Below are positions 1-5,400 of a DNA stretch of 5,580 nt, piece after piece (position 1 is the stretch's first letter; every line of letters starts with the position of its first letter). The stretch covers positions 1-5,580 of the forward strand of contig CAISOG010000050.1 in assembly GCA_903887035.1 (NCBI GenBank), read 5' to 3'. Below the pieces are notes generated by a model. That model did no database searches. It was not told the origin of the DNA and saw only the letters and a list, made by a program, of their open reading frames with translations. Source of the stretch: an uncultured Holosporaceae bacterium (GTDB taxonomy: Bacteria; Pseudomonadota; Alphaproteobacteria; CAISOG01). A program made the translations under genes and the position numbers.

Positions 1-32
1 TCTTCGTAGCTTAATTGTTGATACTGTCTCAT
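1..32 (-). CDS. IS30-family transposase, N-terminal fragment (cut by window edge)
   Basis: The minus-strand ATG at 32-30 opens a frame reading MRQYQQLSYE before the window ends. This matches the usual start of IS30-family DDE transposases, where a short QYQQLSYEER-like stretch precedes the N-terminal helix-turn-helix that binds the element's ends. An AGAAAGG Shine-Dalgarno lies about 8 nt upstream and supports this start over the earlier in-element ATG at 90-88, which would be in a different frame and lacks a comparable site. The catalytic domain lies outside the window, so nothing can be said about whether the transposase is intact. Confidence 0.72.
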   Translation of the reverse strand, partial: MRQYQQLSYE

Positions 33-97
33 CTGCAACGCCTTTCTGTGCTCGTTTTTCCAACTCGCACTCTAAGGTGTTGCACTTCATTTTAGAA
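1..97 (-). mobile_element. IS30-family insertion sequence, 5' end only (continues past the left edge)
   Basis: Read on the minus strand, the element begins near base 97 with TTCTAAAATGAAGTGCAACA, which resembles the terminal inverted repeats of IS30-family elements. A leader of about 45 bp and a transposase start at base 32 follow. The outer boundary is uncertain by a few bases because the other end is not in the window and no target duplication can be checked. The palindrome CCTAGG (98-103) lies immediately outside. Family assignment rests on the transposase N-terminus plus the look of the end, the latter from memory of the family rather than a search. Confidence 0.7.
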
Positions 98-170
98 CCT
101 AGGCTGTGCTGCACCGCACCGCGCTACGGCTCGGCAGACCAGGTTTTTTGTGCGCGAAGGCTACTGATTC

Positions 171-755
171 ATGAAAAACACCGTCATCTATCTCATCGGC
201 TTTCCAGGCACTGGCAAATACACCATCGCCCAACAGCTTAGCGCGATGTCAGGGGCAAAGCTTATCGACAATCACCTAATCAACAACCCTATTTTTAGCG
301 TTATCGAGCAAGATGGCATTGTCTATGCCAGTGAGGCTTTGTGGGAAAAGATAAGAGAAATTAGGCAAATAGTCTTTGATACCGTCAGGGATTTTGTTCC
401 GAAAAGTTTTAGCCTTATTCTTACCAATCATCTGGCAGATGGCGACGAAGACGATGTGGAAATTTACCACCAGATTGAATCCTTAGCGCTGGCCAGAGGC
501 AATCATTTGGTGCCCGTTCGACTGTTTTGTGAGCCTGAGGAGTTGTATCGGCGCATCGCCATGCCTCAGCGCGCCGAACGCTACAAAATTACCGATGCGG
601 ACTATGCACGCCGCCATTTTCACCAGGAACAACCGCTAAACATTTCCCATCCCAATCTGTTGGATCTGGATGTCACCCATTTGCAGCCTGCCGATGCGGC
701 GCAAGCCATTCTGCACTATGTTGCCCGCTGCGGTATCCCGCCTGATACCGCTTAA
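171..755 (+). CDS. Small P-loop NTPase / kinase-like protein (AAA_33-type), substrate unknown
   Basis: This 194-residue, probably cytosolic protein has an N-terminal beta strand (IYLIG) leading into a Walker A loop, GFPGTGKYT at residues 10-18. The DNH motif (33-35) and following INNPIF resemble a conserved block in a family of small uncharacterised 'AAA family ATPase' proteins related to nucleotide and small-molecule kinases. The hydrophobic strand at 81-86 ending in TNH (SLILTNH) may hold the Walker B region. The arginine-rich stretch RRI..PQRAERYKITD (127-142) resembles a kinase lid. Residue 17, next to the P-loop lysine, is Tyr where Ser/Thr is usual, with Thr at 18. The start is the first ATG, with GAAGG about 10 nt upstream. 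It stands alone between an IS30 end and a palindrome-bearing gap. The fold is well supported; the substrate is not known. Confidence 0.8.
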   Translation: MKNTVIYLIGFPGTGKYTIAQQLSAMSGAKLIDNHLINNPIFSVIEQDGIVYASEALWEKIREIRQIVFDTVRDFVPKSFSLILTNHLADGDEDDVEIYHQIESLALARGNHLVPVRLFCEPEELYRRIAMPQRAERYKITDADYARRHFHQEQPLNISHPNLLDLDVTHLQPADAAQAILHYVARCGIPPDTA

Positions 756-780
756 CCGCGCCCCGCAAACGCCTCTCTAT

Positions 781-877
781 TGTCATCTCCGCACATGCGG
801 GGAGGTGGATCCATAAAGCGGCGTGGCTAGGCTAAGTGCTTGTCATTAATGGATTTCCGCCTTAGCGGAAATGACGA
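781..877. repeat. Two related short palindromes (REP-like intergenic repeat)
   Basis: The gap between the P-loop gene and nadC holds two hairpins built on the same theme, TCAT followed by a CCGC/GCGG stem with a 4-nt loop. The first pairs 786-792 with 797-803 around ACAT, with one G-T pair. The second pairs TTTCCGC (854-860) with GCGGAAA (865-871) around CTTA. GGATCC-like or GGATTT bases lie beside each stem (807-812, 851-856), and GTCAT occurs at 782-786 and 842-846. Such palindromes are commonly dispersed in alphaproteobacterial intergenic regions. Whether this one is multicopy cannot be told from one window. A more degenerate GTCATCCC...AAAGCGG stretch lies at 910-940. Confidence 0.5.
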
Positions 878-884
878 CTTTTTT
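854..884 (+). terminator. Possible weak intrinsic terminator downstream of the P-loop gene
   Basis: The 7-bp TTTCCGC/GCGGAAA hairpin with a tetraloop is followed by TGACGAC and then six T residues (879-884). The T-run begins about 7 nt after the stem, further than in a classical intrinsic terminator, and the stem is short. It may be only the second copy of the palindromic repeat. It lies about 100 bp after the P-loop gene's stop. Confidence 0.25.
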
Positions 885-994
885 GTTGCCCCATTTCCGC
901 TTTCCTCATGTCATCCCACCCCCCCCTCGTCAAAGCGGCAATCTTATGGCACTAGTGGTGGTTGGCCGTTCACTCCTATCTATCCGCCCTGCCC

Positions 995-1867
995 ATGCCA
1001 TCGATCCCCCCGCCGTTGCCAAGTGCCATCATAAACCAACAGGTGCAGGCCGCCTTGGCCGAAGATCAGGCCGCCAACGATGTGACGGTGGCCGCCGTTA
1101 TCGACCCCCAGCTGGCCATCACGCTTCAGCTGCGCGCGCGGGAGGCGGTGGTGGTGCCGGGATTAGCCCTGGCCGAGGCCAGCTTTCGCACGCTGTCGCC
1201 GCAAATCGATTGGCAACAGGCGGTTCAGGATGGGGAACAGGTGGCCGCTGGCAGCCTGCTGGCAACCGTGTCGGGCTTGGCCAGCGCGCTGCTGTCGGCG
1301 GAGCGGACGGCGTTAAACTTTGTGCAGCATCTGTCGGGCATTGCCACCCTGACCAGGCATTATGTTGAGGCGGTGGTGGGCAGCAAGGCGATCATCCTGG
1401 ATACCCGCAAGACCATTCCGGGGATGCGGCAGCTGGCCAAATACGCCACCGCCGTTGGGGGGGCGCAAAATCATCGCCTAAACCTGGCCGACGGCATGAT
1501 GATTAAGGATAACCACATTGCCGCCAATGGTGGATCGCTGCCACAAACCCTGGCGAAACTGACCATAGCGCGGGATAGCGCCCTGTGGCAAAGCCTGGTG
1601 GTGGAGTGCGACACCCTGGATCAGGTGCAACTGTGTCTTAGCCACCATATCCCCCATCTGCTGCTGGATAACATGAGCCCGCAACAGCTGGCGGGGGCGG
1701 TGGCGTTGCGGGATGGGGCGGGCTATGCCGCCAAGTTGGAGGCATCGGGCGGTGTCAATCTGGATAGTATTCGCGCCATCGCCGCCAGCGGGGTCGACTA
1801 TATTTCGGTCGGGCGGCTGACCATGAGTGCGCCCGCGGTGGATATTGGCTTGGACTGGCCAACGTGA
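995..1867 (+). CDS. nadC: Nicotinate-nucleotide pyrophosphorylase (carboxylating), quinolinate phosphoribosyltransferase
   Basis: The enzyme joins quinolinate and PRPP to give nicotinate mononucleotide, CO2 and pyrophosphate (EC 2.4.2.19), the step of de novo NAD synthesis after NadB/NadA; cytosolic. From the ATG at 995 it is 290 residues, normal for the family. Visible family blocks are ALAED (20-24), ERTALNF (103-109), DTRKTIPG (136-143), KYATAVGGAQNHR (149-161), IKDNH (170-174), ECDTLDQ (204-210), ASGGVN (250-255) and SVGRLT (271-276). These are the phosphate- and quinolinate-binding segments of the barrel. The ATG fits the usual distance from start to ALAED but has no clear Shine-Dalgarno. 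A TTG at 962 in the same frame would add 11 residues and is the alternative. nadA and nadB are not adjacent. The pta gene follows after 44 bp, so co-transcription is possible. Confidence 0.95.
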   Translation: MPSIPPPLPSAIINQQVQAALAEDQAANDVTVAAVIDPQLAITLQLRAREAVVVPGLALAEASFRTLSPQIDWQQAVQDGEQVAAGSLLATVSGLASALLSAERTALNFVQHLSGIATLTRHYVEAVVGSKAIILDTRKTIPGMRQLAKYATAVGGAQNHRLNLADGMMIKDNHIAANGGSLPQTLAKLTIARDSALWQSLVVECDTLDQVQLCLSHHIPHLLLDNMSPQQLAGAVALRDGAGYAAKLEASGGVNLDSIRAIAASGVDYISVGRLTMSAPAVDIGLDWPT

Positions 1868-1911
1868 TAGCCTGTCCATGAACGTAATGGGCACTTAGTG
1901 GGAATGGCGTC

Positions 1912-3009
1912 ATGATCAGCAAACTTACCGAAAAACTGACGCGTAGTATTGCTGGGGGCATTGCCGGTAAGAAAGATAAGCTGACCCCTGCGGCTGCGGC
2001 CACGCAAACGGCTGCCACCATGAAAATGGAGGGGGATTCCAACACCCCCGAACATGATGCGCCGCGGCCATCGCTGTTTGAGCCGCTGTTGGCCAAGTGC
2101 AAAACCTATAACCCCGCCATTACCGCCGTCGTTCACCCCGTTACGGTTGAAGCGATCCAGGGCGCGGTGGAGGCTGAGGCGGCCGGGTTGATTACCCCCT
2201 TTTACATTGGCCCCGTCGGGCGCATTAAGCTGGCGGCGGAGTCTGTTAACATCACCCTGCCCCCCGATCAGTTGTTGGATGTGCCCCACAGCCACGCCGC
2301 CGCCGACAGGGCGATGCATCTGGCCAAAATGGGGCAGGTGGAAATGATCATGAAGGGCAGCCTGCACACCGATGAGCTGTTGGCGGCGGTGTTGGAAAAG
2401 GAACATGACCTGCGCACCCAAAGGCGGCTGAGCCATGTATTTGTGATGGATGTGCCCAGCTATAACAAATTGCTGTTTATCACCGATGCGGCGATTAACA
2501 TTTATCCTGGCTTGTCGGAGAAGGTCGACATCCTGCAAAATGTTATTGAGCTGGCGCACGCGCTGGGCGTAACCGCGCCCAAAGTCGCGCTGCTGTCGGC
2601 GGTGGAAACCATCAACCCCAACATCCATTCAACGATTGAGGCGGCGGCGCTGTGCAAAATGGCCGAACGCGGTCAGATTGTCGGCGGGCAATTGGATGGC
2701 CCCCTGGCATTTGACAACGCGATTTCCCCCGCCGCCGCCGCGGCCAAGGGCATAGCGGGGGAGGTGGCGGGGCATGCCGACGTGCTGATGGTGCCAGATA
2801 TGGAGGCCGGCAACATTCTGGCCAAGCAATTGACCTATATGGCGGGGGCGGTCAGTGCGGGAATCGTGCTGGGGGCGCGCCTGCCCATCGTGTTGACCAG
2901 TCGGGCGGATGGGGCGCGAAGCCGCCTGCTATCGGCGGCGATAGGCCTACTGCTGCTGCGGCAACGGGTCACCCTCCCCAAACCGCACAGCCACGATCAA
3001 CGGTTGTAG
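1912..3009 (+). CDS. pta: Phosphate acetyltransferase (PTA_PTB family), single-domain form
   Basis: The enzyme transfers acetyl between CoA and phosphate (acetyl-CoA + Pi = acetyl phosphate + CoA), supplying acetate kinase; cytosolic. The 365-residue protein carries the PTA_PTB domain from about residue 54 to 350. Blocks visible are MKGSLHTDE (147-155), HVFVMDVP (175-182), SAVETINP (229-236), the QLDGPLAFDNAIS block (260-272), MEAGNILAKQL (297-307) and GARLPIVLTSRAD (321-333). These are typical of the short alphaproteobacterial form, also found as the C-terminal half of MaoC-phosphate acetyltransferase fusions; no MaoC domain is present here. Residues 1-53 are an unusual Ala/Thr/Lys-rich extension. 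The ATG at 1912 has GTGGGA about 8 nt upstream; Met37 (2020) is a possible shorter start. Phosphate butyryltransferase activity cannot be excluded. The neighbouring acetate kinase gene favours acetyl transfer. Confidence 0.9.
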   Translation: MISKLTEKLTRSIAGGIAGKKDKLTPAAAATQTAATMKMEGDSNTPEHDAPRPSLFEPLLAKCKTYNPAITAVVHPVTVEAIQGAVEAEAAGLITPFYIGPVGRIKLAAESVNITLPPDQLLDVPHSHAAADRAMHLAKMGQVEMIMKGSLHTDELLAAVLEKEHDLRTQRRLSHVFVMDVPSYNKLLFITDAAINIYPGLSEKVDILQNVIELAHALGVTAPKVALLSAVETINPNIHSTIEAAALCKMAERGQIVGGQLDGPLAFDNAISPAAAAAKGIAGEVAGHADVLMVPDMEAGNILAKQLTYMAGAVSAGIVLGARLPIVLTSRADGARSRLLSAAIGLLLLRQRVTLPKPHSHDQRL

Positions 3010-3012
3010 GGG

Positions 3013-3168
3013 CTATAGGGAACGAGACAAAAATCTACCATCTAGTTGTTCTTCACGTGGTCTTTGAGAGCTTTCGTTTTCTCTGTTCTCAATGCTATAC
3101 ATGCAGCCACATGCAACAATAAAAGCACTTGAAGTCACTAAAAAAGCGGCTCTTAGATAGCTTTTCAT
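3013..3168 (-). CDS. Predicted small lipoprotein, 51 residues, unknown function
   Basis: This minus-strand gene was found by reading the pta-ackA gap. From the ATG at 3168-3166 it runs to a TAG at 3015-3013. The N-terminus has basic residues (K2, R6), a hydrophobic stretch AAFLVTSSAFIVA (7-19) and Cys20 in the context IVAC, which fits a lipobox cut by signal peptidase II. A second Cys is at 22. The mature part would be about 32 residues, polar and charged (ENRENESSQRPREEQ, 27-41). The Shine-Dalgarno AAAGGGAG lies 8 nt before the start, as good as any in the window. It ends tail-to-tail with pta, with 3 bp between stops, and is divergent from ackA. It is AT-richer than its neighbours, suggesting separate origin. 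No family is recognised. It resembles small cell-envelope lipoproteins of the entericidin kind only in size and layout. Confidence 0.68.
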   Translation of the reverse strand: MKSYLRAAFLVTSSAFIVACGCMYSIENRENESSQRPREEQLDGRFLSRSL

Positions 3169-3176
3169 ATCCCCCA

Positions 3177-3184
3177 CTCCCTTT
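3177..3184 (-). promoter_or_regulatory. Ribosome binding site of the small lipoprotein gene
   Basis: On the minus strand AAAGGGAG stands 8 nt before the ATG at 3168. Its strength and spacing are the main reason to treat this short frame as a real gene rather than chance. Confidence 0.65.
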
Positions 3185-3224
3185 CTGCTAAAAAAATTTA
3201 TGGTTGGAAGAGTGGCAAGGATTT

Positions 3225-3253
3225 TTGGTTATTTTATGGCAAAGTAATAAAAT
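3225..3253 (+). promoter_or_regulatory. Candidate sigma-70 promoter for acetate kinase
   Basis: TTGGTT (3225-3230) and TAAAAT (3248-3253) are separated by exactly 17 bp. The -10 matches TATAAT at five of six positions and the -35 matches at three. The start of transcription would be near 3260, giving a leader of about 34 nt. It lies in an AT-rich gap from which the small lipoprotein gene reads the opposite way. It would explain how ackA is expressed apart from pta. Confidence 0.4.
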
Positions 3254-3293
3254 TCATCCGCAACCTTAGTATTTTTGGAAAGATTTTTCGGCC

Positions 3294-4418
3294 ATGGCGC
3301 TGTTTTTGACCTGCAACGCGGGATCGTCAAGCTTAAAATTGGCGCTATATCAGATGGATAGCGGTGTGCCGCGACGCCTGGCTGCCACCAACCTGGATCA
3401 CCCTGTTGACCCTACTGCCGCGCTGCAGCACTGGTGGGATGGGCAGACAGCGGCGCTAGGCCTGAGTGCCCCAACCGCCATTGCCCCAACAGCCATCGCG
3501 CATCGGGTGGTGCATGGCGGCGATCAGTTTACCCAACCAGTGGTAATCGATTCCGCCGTGATGGCAACCCTATGGCAGCTGGCTCCGTTAGCCCCCCTGC
3601 ATCAACCCGCCGCCTTAGACCTGATTGAGGCCTTGGCCAAGGCCTTTCCCACCACCACCCAAATCGCCTGTTTCGACACCGCCTTTCATCAGACGCAACC
3701 GCCCCTGCACCGCTATTTGGGACTGCCACGGGCGCTGCATCAGGCGGGCATCAAACGCTATGGCTTTCACGGTTTGTCCTACCAATACATCGCTGGCCAG
3801 CTGCCCACCCTGCTGGGCAAGGTGGCTGAGGGGCGGGTGGTGGTAGCGCATTTGGGCAGCGGCGCCAGCCTGTGCGCGATGCATCGGCGGCAATCTGTTG
3901 CCAGCACCATGGGCTTTTCCGCCCTCGATGGCCTGTTGATGGCCACCCGTTGCGGCAGTTTGGATGCGGGCGTCGTGTTGCATCTGTTGAACCAGGGCTA
4001 TGACCAACAACGCCTAACCCAGTTGCTGTATAAGGAATCTGGCTTGTTGGGCGTGTCGGGGATCAGCGGGGATATGCGCAATTTGGAGGCCAGCCCCGAT
4101 CCGCAGGCGGCTGAGGCGGTCGCCCTGTTCCTGCACCGCGCCCATCAGCAGTTGGCAGCAATGGCGGCCAGCCTGGGGGGAATTGATGCGCTGGTCTTTA
4201 CCGCAGGCATTGGCCAGCATAGCGCGATGGTGCGTTCCCGCCTATGTCAGCTGGCGGCCTGGATGGGGATCGATCTGGATGAGGGGGGCAATGCCCGCGC
4301 CAGGGCTGATCAGCCCGTCGTGCTAAGCACCGCCAGCAGCCGGGTGGTGGTGGCGATGATTCCAACCGATGAGGAGGCGGTGATGGCCGATGCCCTGGCC
4401 GCCAAGCTGGCCAGCTGA
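3294..4418 (+). CDS. ackA: Acetate kinase (acetate/propionate kinase family)
   Basis: Catalyses acetyl phosphate + ADP = acetate + ATP (EC 2.7.2.1), completing the route from acetyl-CoA begun by pta; cytosolic ASKHA-fold kinase. The 374 residues include the first signature LTCNAGSSSLKL (5-16, Asn8), HRVVHGG (70-76, Arg71), APLHQP (100-105, His103), CFDTAFH (126-132, Asp128), RYGFHGLS (155-162, His159), HLGSGAS (186-192), STMGFSALDGL..TRCG (204-221, Arg219), FTAGIG (302-307) and PTDEE (357-361). The substrate- and nucleotide-binding residues known from Methanosarcina acetate kinase are matched. The phosphate loop has Ser189 where many acetate kinases have Asn (HLGNG). The protein is about 25 residues shorter than the usual 400, mostly in the N-terminal lobe. 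GGAAAG lies 11 nt before the ATG. Propionate may also be a substrate. Confidence 0.94.
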   Translation: MALFLTCNAGSSSLKLALYQMDSGVPRRLAATNLDHPVDPTAALQHWWDGQTAALGLSAPTAIAPTAIAHRVVHGGDQFTQPVVIDSAVMATLWQLAPLAPLHQPAALDLIEALAKAFPTTTQIACFDTAFHQTQPPLHRYLGLPRALHQAGIKRYGFHGLSYQYIAGQLPTLLGKVAEGRVVVAHLGSGASLCAMHRRQSVASTMGFSALDGLLMATRCGSLDAGVVLHLLNQGYDQQRLTQLLYKESGLLGVSGISGDMRNLEASPDPQAAEAVALFLHRAHQQLAAMAASLGGIDALVFTAGIGQHSAMVRSRLCQLAAWMGIDLDEGGNARARADQPVVLSTASSRVVVAMIPTDEEAVMADALAAKLAS

Positions 4419-4456
4419 CCCCCACCCCCCAAAAAACAGATTTTTCCTAAGCCCCC

Positions 4457-4485
4457 TTGCGCAAGGGTACAACCTCTGATAGTAT
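4457..4485 (+). promoter_or_regulatory. Candidate promoter for the ribbon-helix-helix gene
   Basis: TTGCGC (4457-4462) and TAGTAT (4480-4485) have a 17-bp spacer. Each hexamer matches consensus at about four positions. Transcription would start near 4492, leaving a leader of about 100 nt before the ATG at 4592. An inverted repeat sits just downstream of the predicted start. Confidence 0.35.
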
Positions 4486-4496
4486 TCACCTTAGTT

Positions 4497-4515
4497 GCAC
4501 ACTAATATGGTGTGC
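4497..4515. promoter_or_regulatory. Operator-like inverted repeat upstream of the ribbon-helix-helix gene
   Basis: GCACAC (4497-4502) and GTGTGC (4510-4515) form a perfect 6-bp inverted repeat around TAATATG. With one extra base the symmetry reaches TTG and CAA on the outside. It lies about 5 nt after the predicted transcription start, where a bound repressor would block initiation. Ribbon-helix-helix dimers often bind such repeats and control their own genes. Binding by this particular protein is inference. Confidence 0.35.
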
Positions 4516-4591
4516 CAATCAGTCGGCCATTCGGTCGGGCACCTGTTCGGGTGTTTGCAATCCTACCATTCGGGTAAAAAAGGTTTCGCTT

Positions 4592-4930
4592 ATGAGCACT
4601 TTGGTTAACAAAAACGTTATGGTTGACGGTCATCGCACCTCAATGCGGTTGGAGCCGGAAATGTGGGATGCCCTGGCCGAAATTTGTGCGCGCGAACGAT
4701 GCAACATTCACCAGCTGTGCAGCCAGCTGGAACTGAATCGCCAAAGCTCTACCCTTACCGCGGCGATGCGGGTCTATATCATGAATTACTTTCGCCAGGC
4801 GATGCATGCCATGGTGGCCGACAATCGCGCTTATGAGGTGGCGATGTCCCCCATGATGACCAGCATGCAGGTCGCCACCGCCAATAAGGGGTTGAGCCGT
4901 CGTGATGCAGAGGTTGCGGTGCGGGGCTAG
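4592..4930 (+). CDS. Ribbon-helix-helix (RHH_4-type) DNA-binding protein
   Basis: A 112-residue protein. Residues about 8-70 match the RHH_4 pattern: a beta strand with HRTSMRLEP (14-22), helix A EMWDALAEICARE (23-35), a turn, then a second helical part with SSTLTAAMRVYIMNYF (52-67). Such domains pair as dimers, with the strands inserting into the DNA major groove; Arg15, Ser17 and Arg19 are the likely contacts. The C-terminal 45 residues are Met-rich with no recognised motif. The start chosen is the ATG at 4592, which has AAAAAAGG 8 nt upstream and leads straight into the domain. An earlier in-frame TTG at 4457 would add 45 Cys/Ser-rich residues overlapping the predicted promoter and is unlikely. 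It lies between ackA and rnpB; its target genes are unknown, and it may regulate itself. Confidence 0.85.
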   Translation: MSTLVNKNVMVDGHRTSMRLEPEMWDALAEICARERCNIHQLCSQLELNRQSSTLTAAMRVYIMNYFRQAMHAMVADNRAYEVAMSPMMTSMQVATANKGLSRRDAEVAVRG

Positions 4931-4944
4931 TTTTTTCGCAGCAT

Positions 4945-4976
4945 TTGACAAGCCCGCCCCCATGCGCCACCATGAT
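4945..4976 (+). promoter_or_regulatory. Candidate rnpB promoter
   Basis: A perfect -35 TTGACA (4945-4950) lies in the short gap before rnpB. The best -10 in reach is CATGAT (4971-4976, four of six), with a long 20-bp spacer. Transcription would then begin near 4983, inside the P1 helix as drawn, so either P1 is a few base pairs shorter in the mature RNA or a non-consensus -10 is used. The -35 is convincing, the -10 less so. Confidence 0.45.
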
Positions 4977-4977
4977 A

Positions 4978-5400
4978 TCGTCGGTTGGCTGGATGGCTGC
5001 TGGCAGTCGTTACGACTGCTGGAGGAAAGTCCGGGCTCCATGGAAATAGGGTGCTGGGTAATCCCCAGCGGGGTTGGCTGAAAACGTTGACTCAAGGGAA
5101 AGTGCCACAGAAACGATACCGCCATTGCTTGCCCCCTGGGTAAGTGGTGGTAAGGATGAAATGGTGCGGTAAGAGCGCACCGCCGATTGGGTGACCGATC
5201 GTGGCGGCGGCAAACCCCACCCGGAGCAAAACCAAATAGGCAGGGCGCGATCATCATCCCCTGGGTGATTGATCAATCGTATTTCCACGATTGCCTTGCG
5301 GGTCGGTTGCTAGAGGTATGGGGGTAACCCCAGCCCCAGATGAATGGCCATCCAGGGCGTTATCGCCTGGACAAAACCCGGCTTACAGGCCAACCGACGA
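4978..5400 (+). ncRNA. rnpB: RNase P RNA, bacterial class A
   Basis: The catalytic RNA of RNase P, which with the RnpA protein cuts the 5' leader from precursor tRNAs. The ends are set by a perfect 12-bp P1 helix pairing 4978-4989 with 5389-5400. A 7-bp hairpin GCAGTCG/CGACTGC (5003-5019) follows near the 5' end. Conserved blocks are GGAGGAAAGTCCGGGCTCC (5021-5039, 5' strand of P4), AGTGCCACAGAAA (5101-5113), GGTAAGAGCGCAC (5168-5180), the AAACCCCACCCGGAGCA block (5212-5228) with CCAAATAGG after it, AGAGGTATG (5312-5320), AGATGAATGGCCATCC (5338-5353) and ACAAAACCCGGCTTACAGGC (5371-5390), which closes P4. The length of about 423 nt suits class A RNAs of alphaproteobacteria. The exact 5' end is uncertain by a few nucleotides. 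Three tandem repeats follow the 3' end directly. Confidence 0.96.

Noticed and set aside
1..90. Minus-strand frame from an ATG at base 90 (MKCNTLECELEK...)
   Set aside because: This ATG falls in the terminal repeat of the IS30 element and is out of frame with the recognisable transposase start at base 32.
871..1368. Long plus-strand frame beginning MTTFLLPHFRF, overlapping nadC
   Set aside because: It runs out of frame through nadC, has no ribosome binding site, becomes Gly/Arg-rich in the manner of a GC-rich shadow frame, and resembles no family.
1798..2628. 276-codon minus-strand frame opposite the phosphate acetyltransferase gene
   Set aside because: It is antisense to a clearly conserved enzyme, rich in His, Gln, Arg and Gly as expected from the complement of GC-rich codons, and has no recognisable domain.
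3615..4010. Minus-strand frame of 131 codons inside acetate kinase
   Set aside because: It lies wholly opposite conserved acetate kinase motifs, and its composition is that of a shadow frame.
4431..4445. A-run/T-run hairpin after acetate kinase as an intrinsic terminator
   Set aside because: AAAAA-CAGA-TTTTT is a short stem of A-T pairs only, too weak to support a terminator call.
4640..5257. Minus-strand frame of 205 codons across the ribbon-helix-helix gene and rnpB
   Set aside because: It crosses a conserved structural RNA and an opposing coding gene, so it cannot be under its own coding constraint.
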